This document shows, piece after piece, positions 10,457-24,700 of a stretch of DNA of 64,000 nt. Every line of letters starts with the position of its first letter. Positions within the stretch are counted from its first letter, which is position 1. This stretch comes from Patagioenas fasciata (lineage: Eukaryota > Chordata > Aves > Columbiformes > Columbidae): the NCBI RefSeq assembly GCF_037038585.1, contig NW_027288588.1:434001-498000 (forward strand), given 5' to 3'. A model generated the notes under the pieces. The model saw only the letters and a list, made by a program, of their open reading frames with translations, was not told the DNA's origin and ran no database searches. The position numbers and the translations under genes are program-made.

Positions 10457-10696
10457 TTGGAAGATATTGGAGAAGTCTCTCAAGTTGAAAATGTAGTGGA
10501 ACTTGATGGCTGTTGGAAGGAATGTAGCGGCTACTTTCTGGTGCAGTCCCAGGGCAAGGGCAATCAGCTGCTGAGCTGATTTTTGCACAGCTCCCGAGAA
10601 ATTTCCACTTGTCAGGTGCTGCGTTAAAATGGTGCTATAGATCCTGGACAAGGCATCCTGCCCAGGGATGGACAGCGCGAAGACACAGAAGTGACG
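10457..10696 (-). CDS. DNAH17: DNAH17 local exon 29 (AAA3, last exon in window)
   Basis: The exon is 80 codons in phase 0 at both ends, residues 1909-1988. It starts [17 protein letters not shown] and ends [11 protein letters not shown]. The acceptor is CCCTCAG and the donor GTAAGT. No further exon appears down to base 1, so the next intron exceeds 10.4 kb. Confidence 0.94.
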
Positions 10697-13600
10697 CTGA
10701 GGGAGAGAAAGGAAGGCATGGAAAGGTCAGAGAGGTAGAAAAACACCTTTCAAGCAAAATGCCCTTGGGGATTTGCTGTGATAATCTCATCTAGGCTCCC
10801 TTTCCCATGAAATGCTGGACCAGACGATCTTTTGAGGTCCCTTCCAACCTGGGTTGTTCTATGATTCTCTGATTTGCAGTCCACCTGAACAAGGTTATTT
10901 CCCTCTCCCAGTTTGCCAGCAGAGCTCAGGTGGGAAGTGACATCACTCTGCTCACTAAACCAGGGATTTTCAACTGCATCTCACCAATGCTACACTGGAA
11001 GTGCAGTCCATTGAAGAGCCAAAGGGCTCTGAAGGTCCCACCGACCTCTGACAAAGCCCAGTCACTGTCTCTATTAAGAGCAGCCCCTGGAAGGTGCCAT
11101 CTCCCAGAGGACCTCTTTACTAATTTGGAACTTGCAAAGTTGCCCATGGGACACTTCATTTTAACTCCACACCTTGCTGAAGAGGAGCCAGGGTCCAAGC
11201 TGACTCTGGTCATTAGGTTTCTCCATGATGAAATGAATTTTGCTCACTGCTACCCAGTCCCTCCATCGGTTGGCAGCTCCCAAAAATCAAAGTCTAATGT
11301 TTAAGATCTCTTCCCAAATCTTCTGTTATCAGCAGCGCTTGAACTGCTTTTTGTTTGGCTTGGGGTTTTTTTGTTCGGTTAGGTTTTTGGGGGGATTTGG
11401 TTGGTTGGTTGGTTTTGGTGTTCTTTGTTTTGTTGGTTTTGTTTGGTTGCTTGGTTTGGGGTTTGTTGGGGTTTTTGTTGTTGTTGTGTTTTGGTGTGGC
11501 TTGGGTTTTTTTTTAGTTTTGTCTGTTTTCTTCGTTTGGGTTTCTCCCCCACACCTCTTTTTACTGACAGCTGCAGCAGACAATTCTGGAAAGCAGGCGG
11601 CGTTAATGCACCATGCTTCAGAGCTAAATACGAGCTAAATGAAGGCAAAATCTGCCTGTACGGACCAGAAGGTTGTCCTGAAAGTAGGTGTTAAGCTGGC
11701 TGGCAACTTTTGACTTCCTCCTCCGACGGAGCTGCAGAATGCGAGGAAAAACAAACAAGGGAATAAGGGACCCAGTTCGGTGCTTCACTATTAGGAATCA
11801 CAGTCACTCGACAGATTCGTGCCATTTGTACTGATAAAACAACAGCAGGATCTGCCAGTGGTTCTCCTCTAACCTCACGTTTAAATGATCCACCCAAAAT
11901 AAACCCAGCGATGCACCTGCCGTTGTGCAGGGCTTTACCTGCAGCCGAGGGTTGATGGTGAAGCTCCCCGCCGTCGGGTTCACGCACGACACATACTGCA
12001 CGTCCGTGATCTCCTTCAGCGACAGCTTGGTCCGGTCGTACCTTCGGGCAAAACACAAGCAGCAGCACAGTGACCACGGCCACTGCCTCTCTCAGTACGT
12101 GTCCCTGGGCTGCCAGAGGCCGCTTGTCTTCAGGGGGTCAAATTCTGCGTCTTGCCAAGATGAGGCCCAGGCCCAGGTTGCCGGCCTATCTGTACACGGC
12201 CTGGCACACGCGAGTCCTGCTCCTGGTGGAAATCCTTCAGCTTCAACAACCTGTAGCTAATATTTCTATCAGTAATAAGCACTGAGCAAAGCCCCTGGGC
12301 CATACTCTTCACTTGCATGGAAATGGCAGAAAACAGCAGGAGTGTCTCTGGTTTGATCCCAACCCGGGACAGGGTGTGAGAGACTACAAGGGTGACTCTC
12401 AAACACTGTGGCAAACCCAGCCCTGCAACACCCAGTCATGGGAGACGGGCCATCGTGAGCAGGTGAATGGTGATTTACATGTCAAGGCCGAGGTGACAGC
12501 CACAGACAAAGGCTGGGTGACACAGGCAGTGCTGTGTTGAAGGACACGCAGCCTGTGCGCTGACAGGCCCGACACGGTGTCAAGGCCCAGGCTGAGAGAC
12601 CCTCCGGGCCTCCCCCATCTTCCACAATCACCCCCAGTGACGCCTGCACAAAAGCCCAGGTGATCCCGAGGGCTATAAACCCTATAAAACCTGTGCCAGC
12701 ACGGGCAGGGTGCCACCCTGGGGACCCTTCCACCCACCGGGCTGACCACGGGAACCGAACCACACACCACAGGGTGCTGAACCCTGACTACAGACCCAAG
12801 CATTCCTGCATAGGAACTGGACCTGAGACTACAAACCCCTCAAACACACCACGGAGCCCTAAGGGTGGTGAGACCTTTCCTTTCCCTTTCCTTTTCCTTC
12901 CCTTCCCATTTCCTTCCCCCTTCCTTTCCCCTTCTTTTCTTCCTCTCTCTTTCCTTCCTATATTCCTATTTCTTTGCCTTCCTTTTTGTGAGTAATACAG
13001 TAACATAAGGTTTAGAGCCCCACTTGTGCCACAAAACTCTTTCATGTGAATCTTTTCGCTGCTAAACTGTTTATCGATTGAGCTTAAGTAACATAAATCC
13101 TTCTCCCACTGAGTCATTTGCCAACTGGACCAAGCTACAAAAAATAAAGGTCTTTTGTTTGTGGACCTTCAGGATTGTATGTACTTTTTTCCAACCCAGG
13201 GGACTGACAAATCTCAGTCACACTTCCCGCAACCATAGCGCCAGGTGGGACATGACAAGGGTCAGCAGGCTGCTGCTGCCGGGGGAGGACAGGGAGTCCT
13301 GGGCTCCCTGGTTTAAGAAGGACAAGGAATTACTGGAGAGAGTCCAGCGGTGGCTACAAAGATGCTAAGGGATCTGGAGCACCTTTCTTGTGACAAGAAA
13401 CTGAGAGAGCTGGGGCTGTTGAGCTGGAGAAGAGAAGCTGAGAGGGATCTGATCAATGGATCAATATCTCAGGGTGGGTGTCAGAGGATGGACCAGACTC
13501 TGTTCAGTGGTGCCCAACGCCAGGGTGAGGGGCAGCGGGCACAGACTGAAACACAGGAGGCTCCATCTGAACATGAGCAGAAACTTGTTTGCTGGGAGGT

Positions 13601-16600
13601 GCCAGAGCCTGGCCCAGGCTGCCCAGAGCGGGTGTGGAGGAATTGAAAACCATTCCAGTGGTTAAAATTCAGACAGTCAAGAAAACACACCTTCAATGAA
13701 AATAAAGAAATAATGGGAAGGGTTATTAGAATGGAGTCGTGAGACAGGTAAACTGAGCCTTGGCAGCTAGGAAGTGTCAGGTAGTCTGTAAACCCTGCCG
13801 TACTCAACCAATGGGGAACTGGGGAGGGAATTTGCAGTTGGGATTAGGGGTGGATATAAGCAGTGGCTTTTTGCCCTGTTTTGTGTGCCTACCTTTAGGT
13901 GGAACACCCAACCTTGCAAAATCGTTAATAAAATATGCTTTGCTGAGAGATCCTACCTGAGCCTATTATATTGGTGAGATGATAACTTCCTGCATGCAAT
14001 ACAGTGCCCAGTGGGCACTGCTGAGCACATGGGCAGAAGGCCTCGATGTGTCTGGGAGGGGACCCATGGCATGCTGCATCCCCCCGCACCTCGCTGCATC
14101 CCCTGTACGTTGCTGCATCCCACCGCACCTCGCTGCATCCCCTGTACGTTGCTGCATCCCACCGCACCTCGCTGCATCCCCTGTACGTTGCTGCATCCGC
14201 CCGCACCTCGCTGCATCCCCTGTACGTTGCTGCATCCCCCCGCACCTCGCTGCATCCCCTGTACGTTGCTGCATCCCCCCGCACCTCGCTGCATCCCCTG
14301 TACGTTGCTGCATCCCCCCGCACCTCGCTGCATCCCCCATGCCTCACTCCATCCCCCACACCTCGTTGCATCCCTCTGCGCCTCACTGCATCCCCCTACT
14401 CCTCGCTGCAGCCCCTTGTGCCTCCAACGCTCCCTCGCAGCTCCCTCACCCTCTATCTGCCTGACTTCCCTGACACCCACAGCCCAAGATTTCTGCCTCC
14501 GCTCCACTGTCTCTGTTCCTCGGAAGCTTTTGGCAGAGCTCAGGCATGCACACAGCTGAGGAGAGTGGAAATTGCAATGCGTCCCTGCCCTGTATTCCCT
14601 GTGGAGAGATGCAAATATTCATGTCCCACACAGAGCTGCTGGCTAAAGTGTAAAACACACCAATCTCCTTCCAAAACAGTCACTGCTTTTCCTTCAAATC
14701 ACCTCTGCCTAGATAATGGTTGTTTGCTGCTGCCTGACAGAAGACAATGTTAGGTGCTCACAGCAGGGGGTTCACCCCAGCTGAGGCCAAATCCACAGCC
14801 GCCTCTGCTCTCAGCGTCGCGGGGCAGCAAGGCCGAGCATCGCGCTCCCCTCGCAGGCTTTGCACTGGGACCACAGTCACAAGCCACAGCAAGAGCAGAG
14901 CAAAGCTCCTCTCAACCCAGCTATGAGTAAGCAATCAAGCGGTATTAAAGAAGCGATGGACAACGTCCTCGGACACACGGTGTGAACTGTGGGGTTGTCC
15001 TGTGCAGGGACAGGAGCTGGACTCGATGATCCTTGCGGGTCCCTTCCAGCTCAGGACGTTTTGTGATTCTAAGTGAATTTGTTTGCTGGGGACAGGGGAA
15101 GCCCTGAGGGTGCTCAACTCTCAGTTCACCCAGAGCCTCCCAACCAGCTCTAGCCCAGCAGTATGCAATGGGAAGAGGGACCCACGCTTTGAGATTCTCT
15201 CAAACCCACTCCCCAGCACTGGAGCTGAACAAAAAGGTCTCCGACAACCAAGCCCAAGCAGGCTCCTACCAGTGGCCGTAGTCCAGGTGCTGCCGGATCA
15301 GCGTATGGGGCTGCACTGTCCCGTAAGCGTCCACCTCGGGCATGTTGAGATCATCAATGAAGTACACGAGCTTCTTGGTACCTGGAGGGCCATAATTCCT
15401 ACCAGCCTTTTTCTCCAGAGGTTTCTCAAGCATACCTGTAGGGAGGCAGAGGTGCAAAGCTCATCTACTGGGAGAGCAACTGCTGCAAAATAAAAATGAT
15501 TTCTCAGCCCAGCTCAATGCTGTGCTGTGTGTAGCTACAGCGGCCCCTCAAGGAGCTGAGATGTCCCCCAGCTGCAGCTGTATGAGGAGCAGCTGAGGGG
15601 CCTGGGGGTTCAGCTGGAGAACAGGAGCTGAGGGGAGACCTTCTGATCTCTGAACTGCCTGAAGGGAGCTTGGAGCCAGGGGGGTCGGGCTCTGCTCCCC
15701 AGGAACAAGCGCCAGGAGCAGAGGAAACGGCCTCAAGTTGCACCAGGGGAGGCTGAGGCTGGATCTGGGGAACAATTTCTTCCCCAAAGGGCTGTGGGGC
15801 ATTGGAACAGGCTGCCCAGGGCAGTGCTGGAGTCACCAGCCCTGGAGGGTTGGACAGACGTGGAGATGAGGTTCTCAGGGACTAGAGTGCTAGAGCTGGG
15901 TTACGGTTGGACTCGATGATCCTGAAGGTCTCTTCCAACCAAACTGATTCTATGATTCTACAGTGCAGCTGGGAGCCCTGCAGGGACCCTTGGTCAGCAC
16001 TTTGGTTTGACTTAAATCAGAAAGCTCTCAACTCTTCCTTCCAAACAAAAATACAACAAACTTCGTCTGCTACAAAACATGTCTACCTCAGAGCAAACAA
16101 GAGCTTTTCATGCAAGATAAAGCCTTTTGAATCTCTTCTGCATAATTTTTTAAACGAAATCTTGCTTGCAGAGGTGGCTGTGCCAGAGCAGTGAGCATCC
16201 CCTGCTGCCTGCCCCGGCGATGCGGCAACTGCAGCGTGGCCAGGGCAGCAGGCACTGGGCGCTGCGATGGAGAAAGGGAGATGGATGCTGTGGGCACAGA
16301 AGCCCACGAGCAAAGCTGCTGGTTTTGTGAATATATGCATCTTTTACCCTGTTAGACAAAAATAGGCGATCTCAGGGCCAAATTCCTGGACATCTTCAGA
16401 ACAACCAACATGACACTTTTATTTAAATGCATCAAATAATCATAAGTTCCCTGATCTTCTCACCAGCGTTACCCAACCCTCCAGATAATGTGACAAGACT
16501 TAATTCCAACACGAGCTGTCAAATTACCACCTAGTTTCAAGTAGGGTCACGCACACGCAAAGGAAAGCACGGAGAGAACAGTTTCGCATTTCAAAGCCTT

Positions 16601-18725
16601 GGAAGACTTTAATTTGTTTTAGCAGAAGGCTGGGGTCATATGTTGCTCTAGCTCATAAAACGTGGGGAATATTTATAATCCTGGGCTGATATTTAATAAA
16701 AATCACCCCACGTCGCTGCACATCATGTTCTATAGGTTATTGATTCCTCTGATTGCAGCCCAGGCAACCTTTACTGTCTCAGTAAGTGGAAAAGCAAACG
16801 GAAGCAACGCTCCTCTGCCCAGACCCCGGGTGGGTTTTCTGCCCTGTGCTTACTCGAAGAATTTGTTTCATTAGCAGTTTTGGGTTGGCAACAGACCTAT
16901 AAGGTGCTATAAAGCAGCACACGGTAAGTAGCAATTCTTTGTAATTAGGGAAGACTGGCAAATGTAAACGGGACTGGGAGTTTTTTTAAGCCATTTATTA
17001 TCACATGCAAAAGTTGTTAAGGAAGATTTATATTCCGTTGGTTTGTTTCAGATCACAGACCTTTCAAAACGCTGGGTTTTTCCTGCTTGGGTGCACTGCA
17101 GACAGCTCGCCTTGCTCACCACTCAAAACGCAGCTGATTTCTTGTCACAGACAGTTGCTGCACAAAGGAATGGATTGTGCTACGAAAAATGATGAATCTT
17201 TCCTCAGCGGAGCCTCTCTCCCCGTTCAATAAAACCACAATATTTGAAATTTCTAGTAGCAAGTTAAATTAAGTGTTTCAAATAAGCATTTAATTTAAAT
17301 TTAATTAGTCCCTAATTAACATATAAAATCAGCCCTTTTTGAGGTTAAACAAGTACGCAAGAGATTCATCACACTGAAATGCAATTACTGGGGATCAAGT
17401 GACATGTTCGTGGAAGTGGTATTTTAATTCAAAGCCGTATCTCACAATAATAATAAGGGGCGGTGTGTCTGTGTGAGATCCTGACACATACTCAAACCAG
17501 CACCTCAAAGAAACAGCCTGGACACCTCGTACCTTCTGGTTGGTGAGCAAGGGAGAGGGAAAAAAAGAACCCAAACAAAAAAAACCACAAGATTTATTGC
17601 AATTTCTCTGAATGACAGAAGTCAGGGCTACATCTGATGGAGGGGCAGAGGCCCAAGAGGGCACGAAGCAGAGCGAGGCCCAGGGCAAATGCCACAGAAT
17701 GTGGTATTTAGTCACAATAAACTACAGAAAATCCCCAAACTGGCCCCAGGTTCAGGCAGAGAGAGTGTTGGGCTCCTTTTAACCCCTGTGCACATGGCGC
17801 TTCTGGAAGCCACAGGATGCAGGGATGGGTTGAACAACAACTCTGCTTCCCCTAAGGGCTGCATCTTATACATCTCTGCAGCAACAGGCACCTTGTCTAA
17901 GGAACTACTGGAACTCAGGTTAGGATCTTTTTTAAGTAAGAAAAAATCCAAAATTACTTTGTGCCCATGTTTTACAAATTTAAAGATGTGCCTGCTGGGG
18001 AAAAGAATAAAGCAGCCAAGTGACAAACTACACAAAAAGGGACAAATTAACTCTAAAAAATGAGCAGCAGGGATCCAGGCCAAGCAGTATAAATCATGCT
18101 TCTCAATGCAAATCTCACCACCACATCTTCATCCACACACAAGACAACTTGCTCCTCTGTGCAGGGGAAGAAAATCACTGACTCAGCCCACAGCTCATGA
18201 CCAGGGACACGGTGCCAGGTCTGCCTGTACAAATAACACCTGCACACACTCGCCCATCCAGCTGGAGACAAACGGCTGCACATTCACAGAATCACAGGAT
18301 CCCAGGCTGGTGGGGCTGAAGGGCCCTCTGCAGATCCCCCAGTCCAAGCCCTGCTCACGCAGGGTCACAGAGCAGATCACACAGGTGGGTCCAGGCGGGT
18401 TTCAATGTCTCAGTGAAGGAGACTCCACACCCGCTCTGGGCAGCCTGGGCCAGGCTCTGGCACCTCCCAGCAAACAAGTTTCTCCTCATGTTCAGATGGA
18501 GCCTCCTGTGTTTCAGTCTGTGCCCGTTGCCCCTCACCCTGGCGTTGGGCACCACTGAACAGACTCTGGTCCATCCTCTGACAGCCACCCTGACATATTG
18601 ATCCCATTGATCAGATCCCTCTCAGCTTCTCTTCTCCAGCTCAACAGCCCCAGAGCTCTCAGTCTCTCCCCATAAGAAAGAATCTCTAGGTCCCTCAGCA
18701 TCTTTGTCCCCCACCCAGGCAGCTG

Positions 18726-18769
<44 letters not shown>

Positions 18770-21700
18770 GCTCAGCCCATTTAGCAGCTCAAGGGCATTT
18801 TGCAGAGACCCCAACACAGGGAAAAAAGCAAAGGGGCACCTGGGAGGGAGGAGGGAGACTGCAGCCATCACACACTAGCAAGACCCAAAACCCTTCAGAC
18901 CTGCCCCAGAAAGCTGCCGTGACTCCACGACACAGCCCCAGGTGACACAGCGTGGGCTGAGCCTGTGCTGTCACCTCTGCGAGTGGATCAGTCCCACAGG
19001 GCAACTTTAAACTCTGACACCTTCCTTAAAACATCTGCAGTGTCGGGAGCCCAGCAGAGCACAGACAGGGGCTGTGATGCTCATGGCCGTGAGCGTGTTC
19101 GCCCCAGGGCCACCTGGCCAGGAAAAACCCACATGGTGAAGGTTAAAACCTTGGTCTCACTGGTGCTGGTCCTGTAGAGGGAGTAAAGGGATTTCAGGAC
19201 ACTTGGGTCAGACCAAACTCCATAAAGGAAGTTATTTTGGTTTACAGTGACCCACAGCTGTTGTTCAACTCAAAACAAGCAAGGTTGTTTCATTCCTGAT
19301 TAATAAATACATGTAGAAAATTATCCTCTCTCTTTAGGTCAACTGAAAGTGAAAATACCATTCCAAAATGAGTCACTTTTCAACAATTCCCTCTTTCTCT
19401 TCATCTGTGAAAAGACTACACAGCAGAACTGACCTTATCCTGGTCTCAAACTTCATCTTTCACTGATGTGCCAAAACCCTCATCAAAGATATTCTCATGG
19501 GCTTCCCCAGGTCAGAGCCTCCCAGGGTCAGCAGCCGTGTCCCCTGGGGAGGTGGGATGTGGCACCCGCTCCGTGGGAGCACACGGGGCTGCATCAGGAT
19601 GCGGGGGACAGCCCAGGAACCAGCAGCACCTGCACATCCCCATTAGCACTGTCCTCACCGACAACTGGGATGCAATTCCCATCATTGCACTCTGAGGACA
19701 GCTTAGATCCCAGCCAAGCAACCCATTCTATTCAGCACGGGCTTAAATTCAAGCGTATTAAAGACACACCTCAAGTCAAGTACGAGCTGTGTGCTGTAGA
19801 GAACAGCAGCAGATTTAAGTGTGTGCTTTGCACAGCCCTGAACCAGAGTCGTGGTGTTCAGAATTCAATCCCTCATGTTGGGAAATGCCATTTTCCATAA
19901 AACCAGGAGTCTGCGGACCAGTGAGTTTCACAGTGGGATTTAAGAGTCAGTGGGTGCCAGTGCAGTGCCCACAGTGCACACCCAGCTCCAAACCCCGACG
20001 GACACCCCAGGAATTTGGTGACCTGCCAGGCAGAAGTCCCACATCTCAGCCATTGTCTTACCTTGCAGCATGGCAGAGGTGGTGTAGTAGTTAAACGGGA
20101 CCTTCTTCACCACATAGGCGTCTGTATCCAGTGAGCAGAGCTTGTCCCCCACCAGCACAGACTTCCCCGTGCCGGCGTTGCCCCCCAGCATCACGGGGCG
20201 CCGGCGCTCCAGGAGCCTGTCCATGAAGTACCGCACACGGACCGTCTCGGTGGTGGGCACCAGGCAAGCCTGAGAGGGGCAAAACGAGCAGGTAAGTGTA
20301 CCCATCTGTGGCACCACCCCACTGCCATGTTCTGAGGAGACATCAAACTGGGAGAGCCAGGAATGAGTGCGGTGACCTGAGTTTCTAGATGGCGCTAGGA
20401 AGGGAACAATACACTGCTACCAACCATTCAAGTCAAACTATCTGTACAGACGAAACAATGACAGCGGGATGCTGAGAGCAACATCTGGATCTCCCCGCAA
20501 ACACACATTTTGCTAAAATGGTAACAATTTTTACAAGTCATCTGCTCACTGTGGCACCTCTAAAAGGAAAGAAAGGCATAGCTGGCAAACGCAATTCACT
20601 ACCTGCAGCAACTCTCATTTTTCGTCCAAATCATATAAACAACCCTATTTTCAGCCACGCAGAATGACGAGATGGTGTCTCAGGGACTTTGTCACTACGT
20701 TGTCCCACATCCTGCTTCTCTCTGCAGGCCAAACGCACCTCCATCCCGCACCCTGGGCACACCAGCCCTGGCTCATAGGTGTCTCTGAGCCTGCGCCTCA
20801 TGTACATCACTCAGCTCTGGAAGATGGATGGAGGATGAGTCTTCACAGTCAAAGTACAGTAAAGAAAGATGGGTAATTGAGTTGTACTTCATAAAGAATG
20901 TGTCAAGGGTTTTGATTGTGGGGTGACAATACAACCATGGCAGATGTGTTGTTAGCCCCCTCTCCCCCACCTTCAGCCCCTCTCTCTCCCCCATTCCCAC
21001 TCAGGACAGGTGATTGGGAGGGAAAGAAGGATAGATAGAAGAGAATTGGAAAAATTAAAAATGTTTTACTAATGCTACTGATAAGAATAGAGAAAATAAT
21101 ACAAAATATACAAAACCAATCTTGAAAGCCCCAGCAACTGCAGAGCTGGCACCTGAAGTCCTGGACTGGACTGTGCAGCCAACCGGAGCTGGATTCAGTC
21201 TGTCATGAGGCCTCAGTTCGCAGGGACGACCAGCAAGGTCCTCTCCTAATCTCGGCCATAAGCAAAATGGACGAGATCCTCGGGATCTCCCACTTTTATA
21301 TGAAGTATTCACGTGAATGGGATGTTATACTCTGTTTGTCAGTTTCTTGGTCACCTGTTTCTCATTGCCCCTCTCGCGAGATGCGAATCTGTCCTTATCA
21401 ACAACCTCACATTCCATTGCTATGTTTACCAAAACATGGATCTGGTTCTCCAGGAAAACGCAGCTGATATGAAGGTTTTACCTGACAGGCAAATTCACTA
21501 AAAGAGAAACTTGTTTTTAACAAAACCAGGACGGAATGCCATTCTTATTATGAAGTGCTTGACCTCGAATGAGACTTCAATTGAAATGCCTGCATACAGT
21601 CACTAAAATGCACGTGCTCTTCCCAGACAAAACACGTGCAAGGTTCACATACCTGTAAGGGCATTTCTGGATCAAATTCAAACTGAGGAATAAGTTTAGA

Positions 21701-24700
21701 CCAAGGTTCAAACTTCTTCGTTTCTGGATCAGTGTAGAAGTCAAAGACTGTGCCCTGAGAGGGAAACTTGATAGTCTTGAATTCTGCCACCCACCACTTG
21801 CTGAACTCCACTCTGTAGTCCACAAGCTATAAGACAAAAAGTGGAGAAAATACACTAATCTGGATCAATTAATTAGTAATGGAGAATGTTATCTATCCCA
21901 GTCCACCAGAGCGGGATTAGTCCTTAAAATATATTCCACAGCATAAAGTTCTTATCATTTTTCCTGCTATTAAGCCTAATTTTTCATTTTCTTCATTTCT
22001 GCTCATCAGTCCTATTTATTCATCTAAATAATTCATCCTCTGTGTTGATCACTCTTGGTATGTCTGAGACTAGATAGATGGATCAATTTGAAAAAGAGAA
22101 ATACGTGCCTATGACTAAACAGACCACTTGATTGATTCTTGGTGCCTACTTCTTCCAACAGACAAGGACACAACATCCGTCTACATCTGTGCTCATGGTC
22201 AGTCACAGCATGCATACCAAAGCCTTTCCTCATCAATCACACCACTCTATTCAGAGTGAGTTGTTGTCTTCTGGCTTCTTTTCAAGCCACAACGTTTCAG
22301 ACAAGCAGGACTGCAGACACCAGCGTACCAAAGCAGCAGCGAGGGTCTGCCCCTTTGACCCCGCCGTGATTCTGCGCTGCCACATTCCCCTCAAAGCACC
22401 CGTTTCCTTGCTTTTCCCCATTGTATCTTTCTACACATGGAGATTTTGGAGCATCTGAATTTTTTCAACTGGGGTGACAGTTTTGCTTTAGATGCTGGGT
22501 CAGGACTCACAAAATGTGCTTAGTCCCCTCCTCTGCCCTAGGTCTCCTGTATGACATTGGGCCAGCCATTCTGCCCAAACACCTTCCCATGTGGACAATG
22601 GGAACTGGAGAGAGGTGGAGGGGAGGAGGAGAGGAAAACTGCTGTGAGAAAGATGTTTGTGAAATACCGGACGCATCATTTAGCCCGTTTTAACAGCACA
22701 GTTTGTTCCTGGGGTGTCTGCGGGTCTCTCCTCCCCATAGCCATACAATGTGGGGTCACCAACACATTGTCCATAGGCTGCTCGGCCTCCATAAGGAAAC
22801 CTGGGTTTGTTGCTGAACTGAACCAAGTGTCCTCCATAAAGCCTCCTGAGCCACAGTCCCTCAAAAGACCAGTGGATTTGAAAAACACATTAACAGTATC
22901 CACGATTTTGCAGACTCGTGCTATTCAGAGAGGCAGAATCCCTGTAATTCTCCGTTCTCCTGTTGTTATAACTTCTCAGCAGCGGCAGCAGAGTCGCCCG
23001 CAGTGGAGCGGGACGTGCGTGCTGCTAAAAGCTTTCCCACAAGGGTGCCCTTACCCCCACAGCCAGACCGCCTGCAAGCGCGCTGTGCCGCGCTGCCCGC
23101 CCTCCCTGACCCCGCGGTTAAATGGAGCCACTCCAGCCCCAGCTCTATTGCCAGAACGGTGTGGAATTCAAACCACTTCCTTAATAAAAACCCCATATGG
23201 ATTACCGCTAATTTCAGAGCCAGGAAATGGCAAATCTATCATCTGTTTTTATACAGGGGCCCCGCTACCCACCAACAAGCACCGAGTAGTGGGAAGCCTC
23301 CCAGACTGTTTCTCCTGACATTTCGGCCGCGAAAGGTCAGCGCGAAGGGCACCTTCGGTGGAAAGCAATAAACAGATTTTATATTGGATCATTTTTCATC
23401 AGGCTCCCCATTGCTCGGACTGCTGTACCCTCGCACTCTCAGCTCTGACATTTACAGAGCATCGCGGGCAGTAACGCACAGCCAGGCTCCCGGCGGAGCC
23501 TCCCGGAGGGTCGCTGTGCCTGCAGCTGCTCCTGCAGCCCACCCAGAGCCACTACCGCAGGCAGGAGCCCGGCCTGATGCACCCGAGACTGACTGTGCGG
23601 CACGGGGAACACAGCGGCCAGCTGCCACAGCACCGCACACCAGCATACTTGCGCTTGTACTGCTGAAGCAAAGACAAGTAGTGCTTCCCAGGCTTTATTG
23701 TGTTTTGTTTTGTTTCTTTAAGTCATCCTAGACTGGCAACACTAAGGCTGAGTATTTCCCAGCTGGCACATGGGAAATGGAGGCTCCACAAGGACCAAGG
23801 AAGCTGGTCTCGCACAGCTCATTCAATGGTCACAAGGTGTGATGGCACCAAGTGAGCACCCAGCTGAGCTGGAGCTGTGTTGTTCAGCACTTCCTGAAGC
23901 ATCTGATCCTTGGCATGGAGCAAATCTGAAGAGACCAGCAGACACTCTAGGTCTGGCGTTAAGGTACATGAAAACACACAAAGAGACCCCTGGGAGCACT
24001 TGAGCAGCCATCAAGAACGGCAGTGCCTCCACCCGAGCTGGGGAGGGGTGTCTGGTGTTACATTCGTGGAGAGACCTCCCGCATAGTCCAGACAACACAG
24101 AGTTTGACACAAGCCCAGCGGAGATCAGACGTGGATCTCCAAGCCCTTGACAGCAGTGCAGTGTGGGCAGACCCAGACATCAGGACTACACACTTTAGAT
24201 CTGAGGATAAGGCGTCCTCTGGCTAGGGGATGCAACCACCCAAGAGTAGGTGTGCCCCTGTGGCCACGAAAGTCAATGGCACCTGGGGTGCGTTAGGAAA
24301 AGTATGACCAGCAGGTCAAGGGAGGTTGTTCCTCCGGCTCTGCTCTGCCCTGGTGACAAAACACCGGCTGGTTTGTGCTATGTAGCACGTCTACCTGTGC
24401 AGTCAGAAGGCTGAAAGACTGCTCCACTGATACATCCATCTGATAAATCAGTCTTAATTTGATCACATTATGCACATCCACAGGCTTCTATAAGTTAACC
24501 TTATGTTTCTCCCCAGTGAAATGCATCTGCATAAGCAAACATCCCTCCACCTTTACCACTGACCCCTCAGCTGTTCTCCGGTGGTGTTACACCCTGGATA
24601 ACGAGGCCTTTCGTAAAAGGAATTGTTGTGTTTCTAGTTTATTATCACCTATATGAGAGCCCCAGGAAAACAGCATTACTGGCATAGCACTATGTTTCAG

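Noticed and set aside
11329..11648. Lys/Gln/Pro-rich and Phe/Trp-rich frames
   Set aside because: They are compositional products of the G/T-rich tract.
12660..12860. Possible promoter from TATAAA-like text near 12,673-12,688
   Set aside because: There is no exon, CpG cluster or initiator context to support it, and single TATA-like words are common in introns.
14078..14340. CRISPR-like array
   Set aside because: There are no unique spacers between repeats, and the window is a bird genome.
13925..14753. Open frames of up to 235 codons with 13-residue repeats
   Set aside because: They arise because the 39-bp minisatellite unit is divisible by three. The part beyond the repeat has no recognisable domain.
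18725..18770. Functional GACA array, as in sex-linked satellites
   Set aside because: It is a short simple microsatellite next to a CR1 copy, and nothing in the window points to sex linkage.
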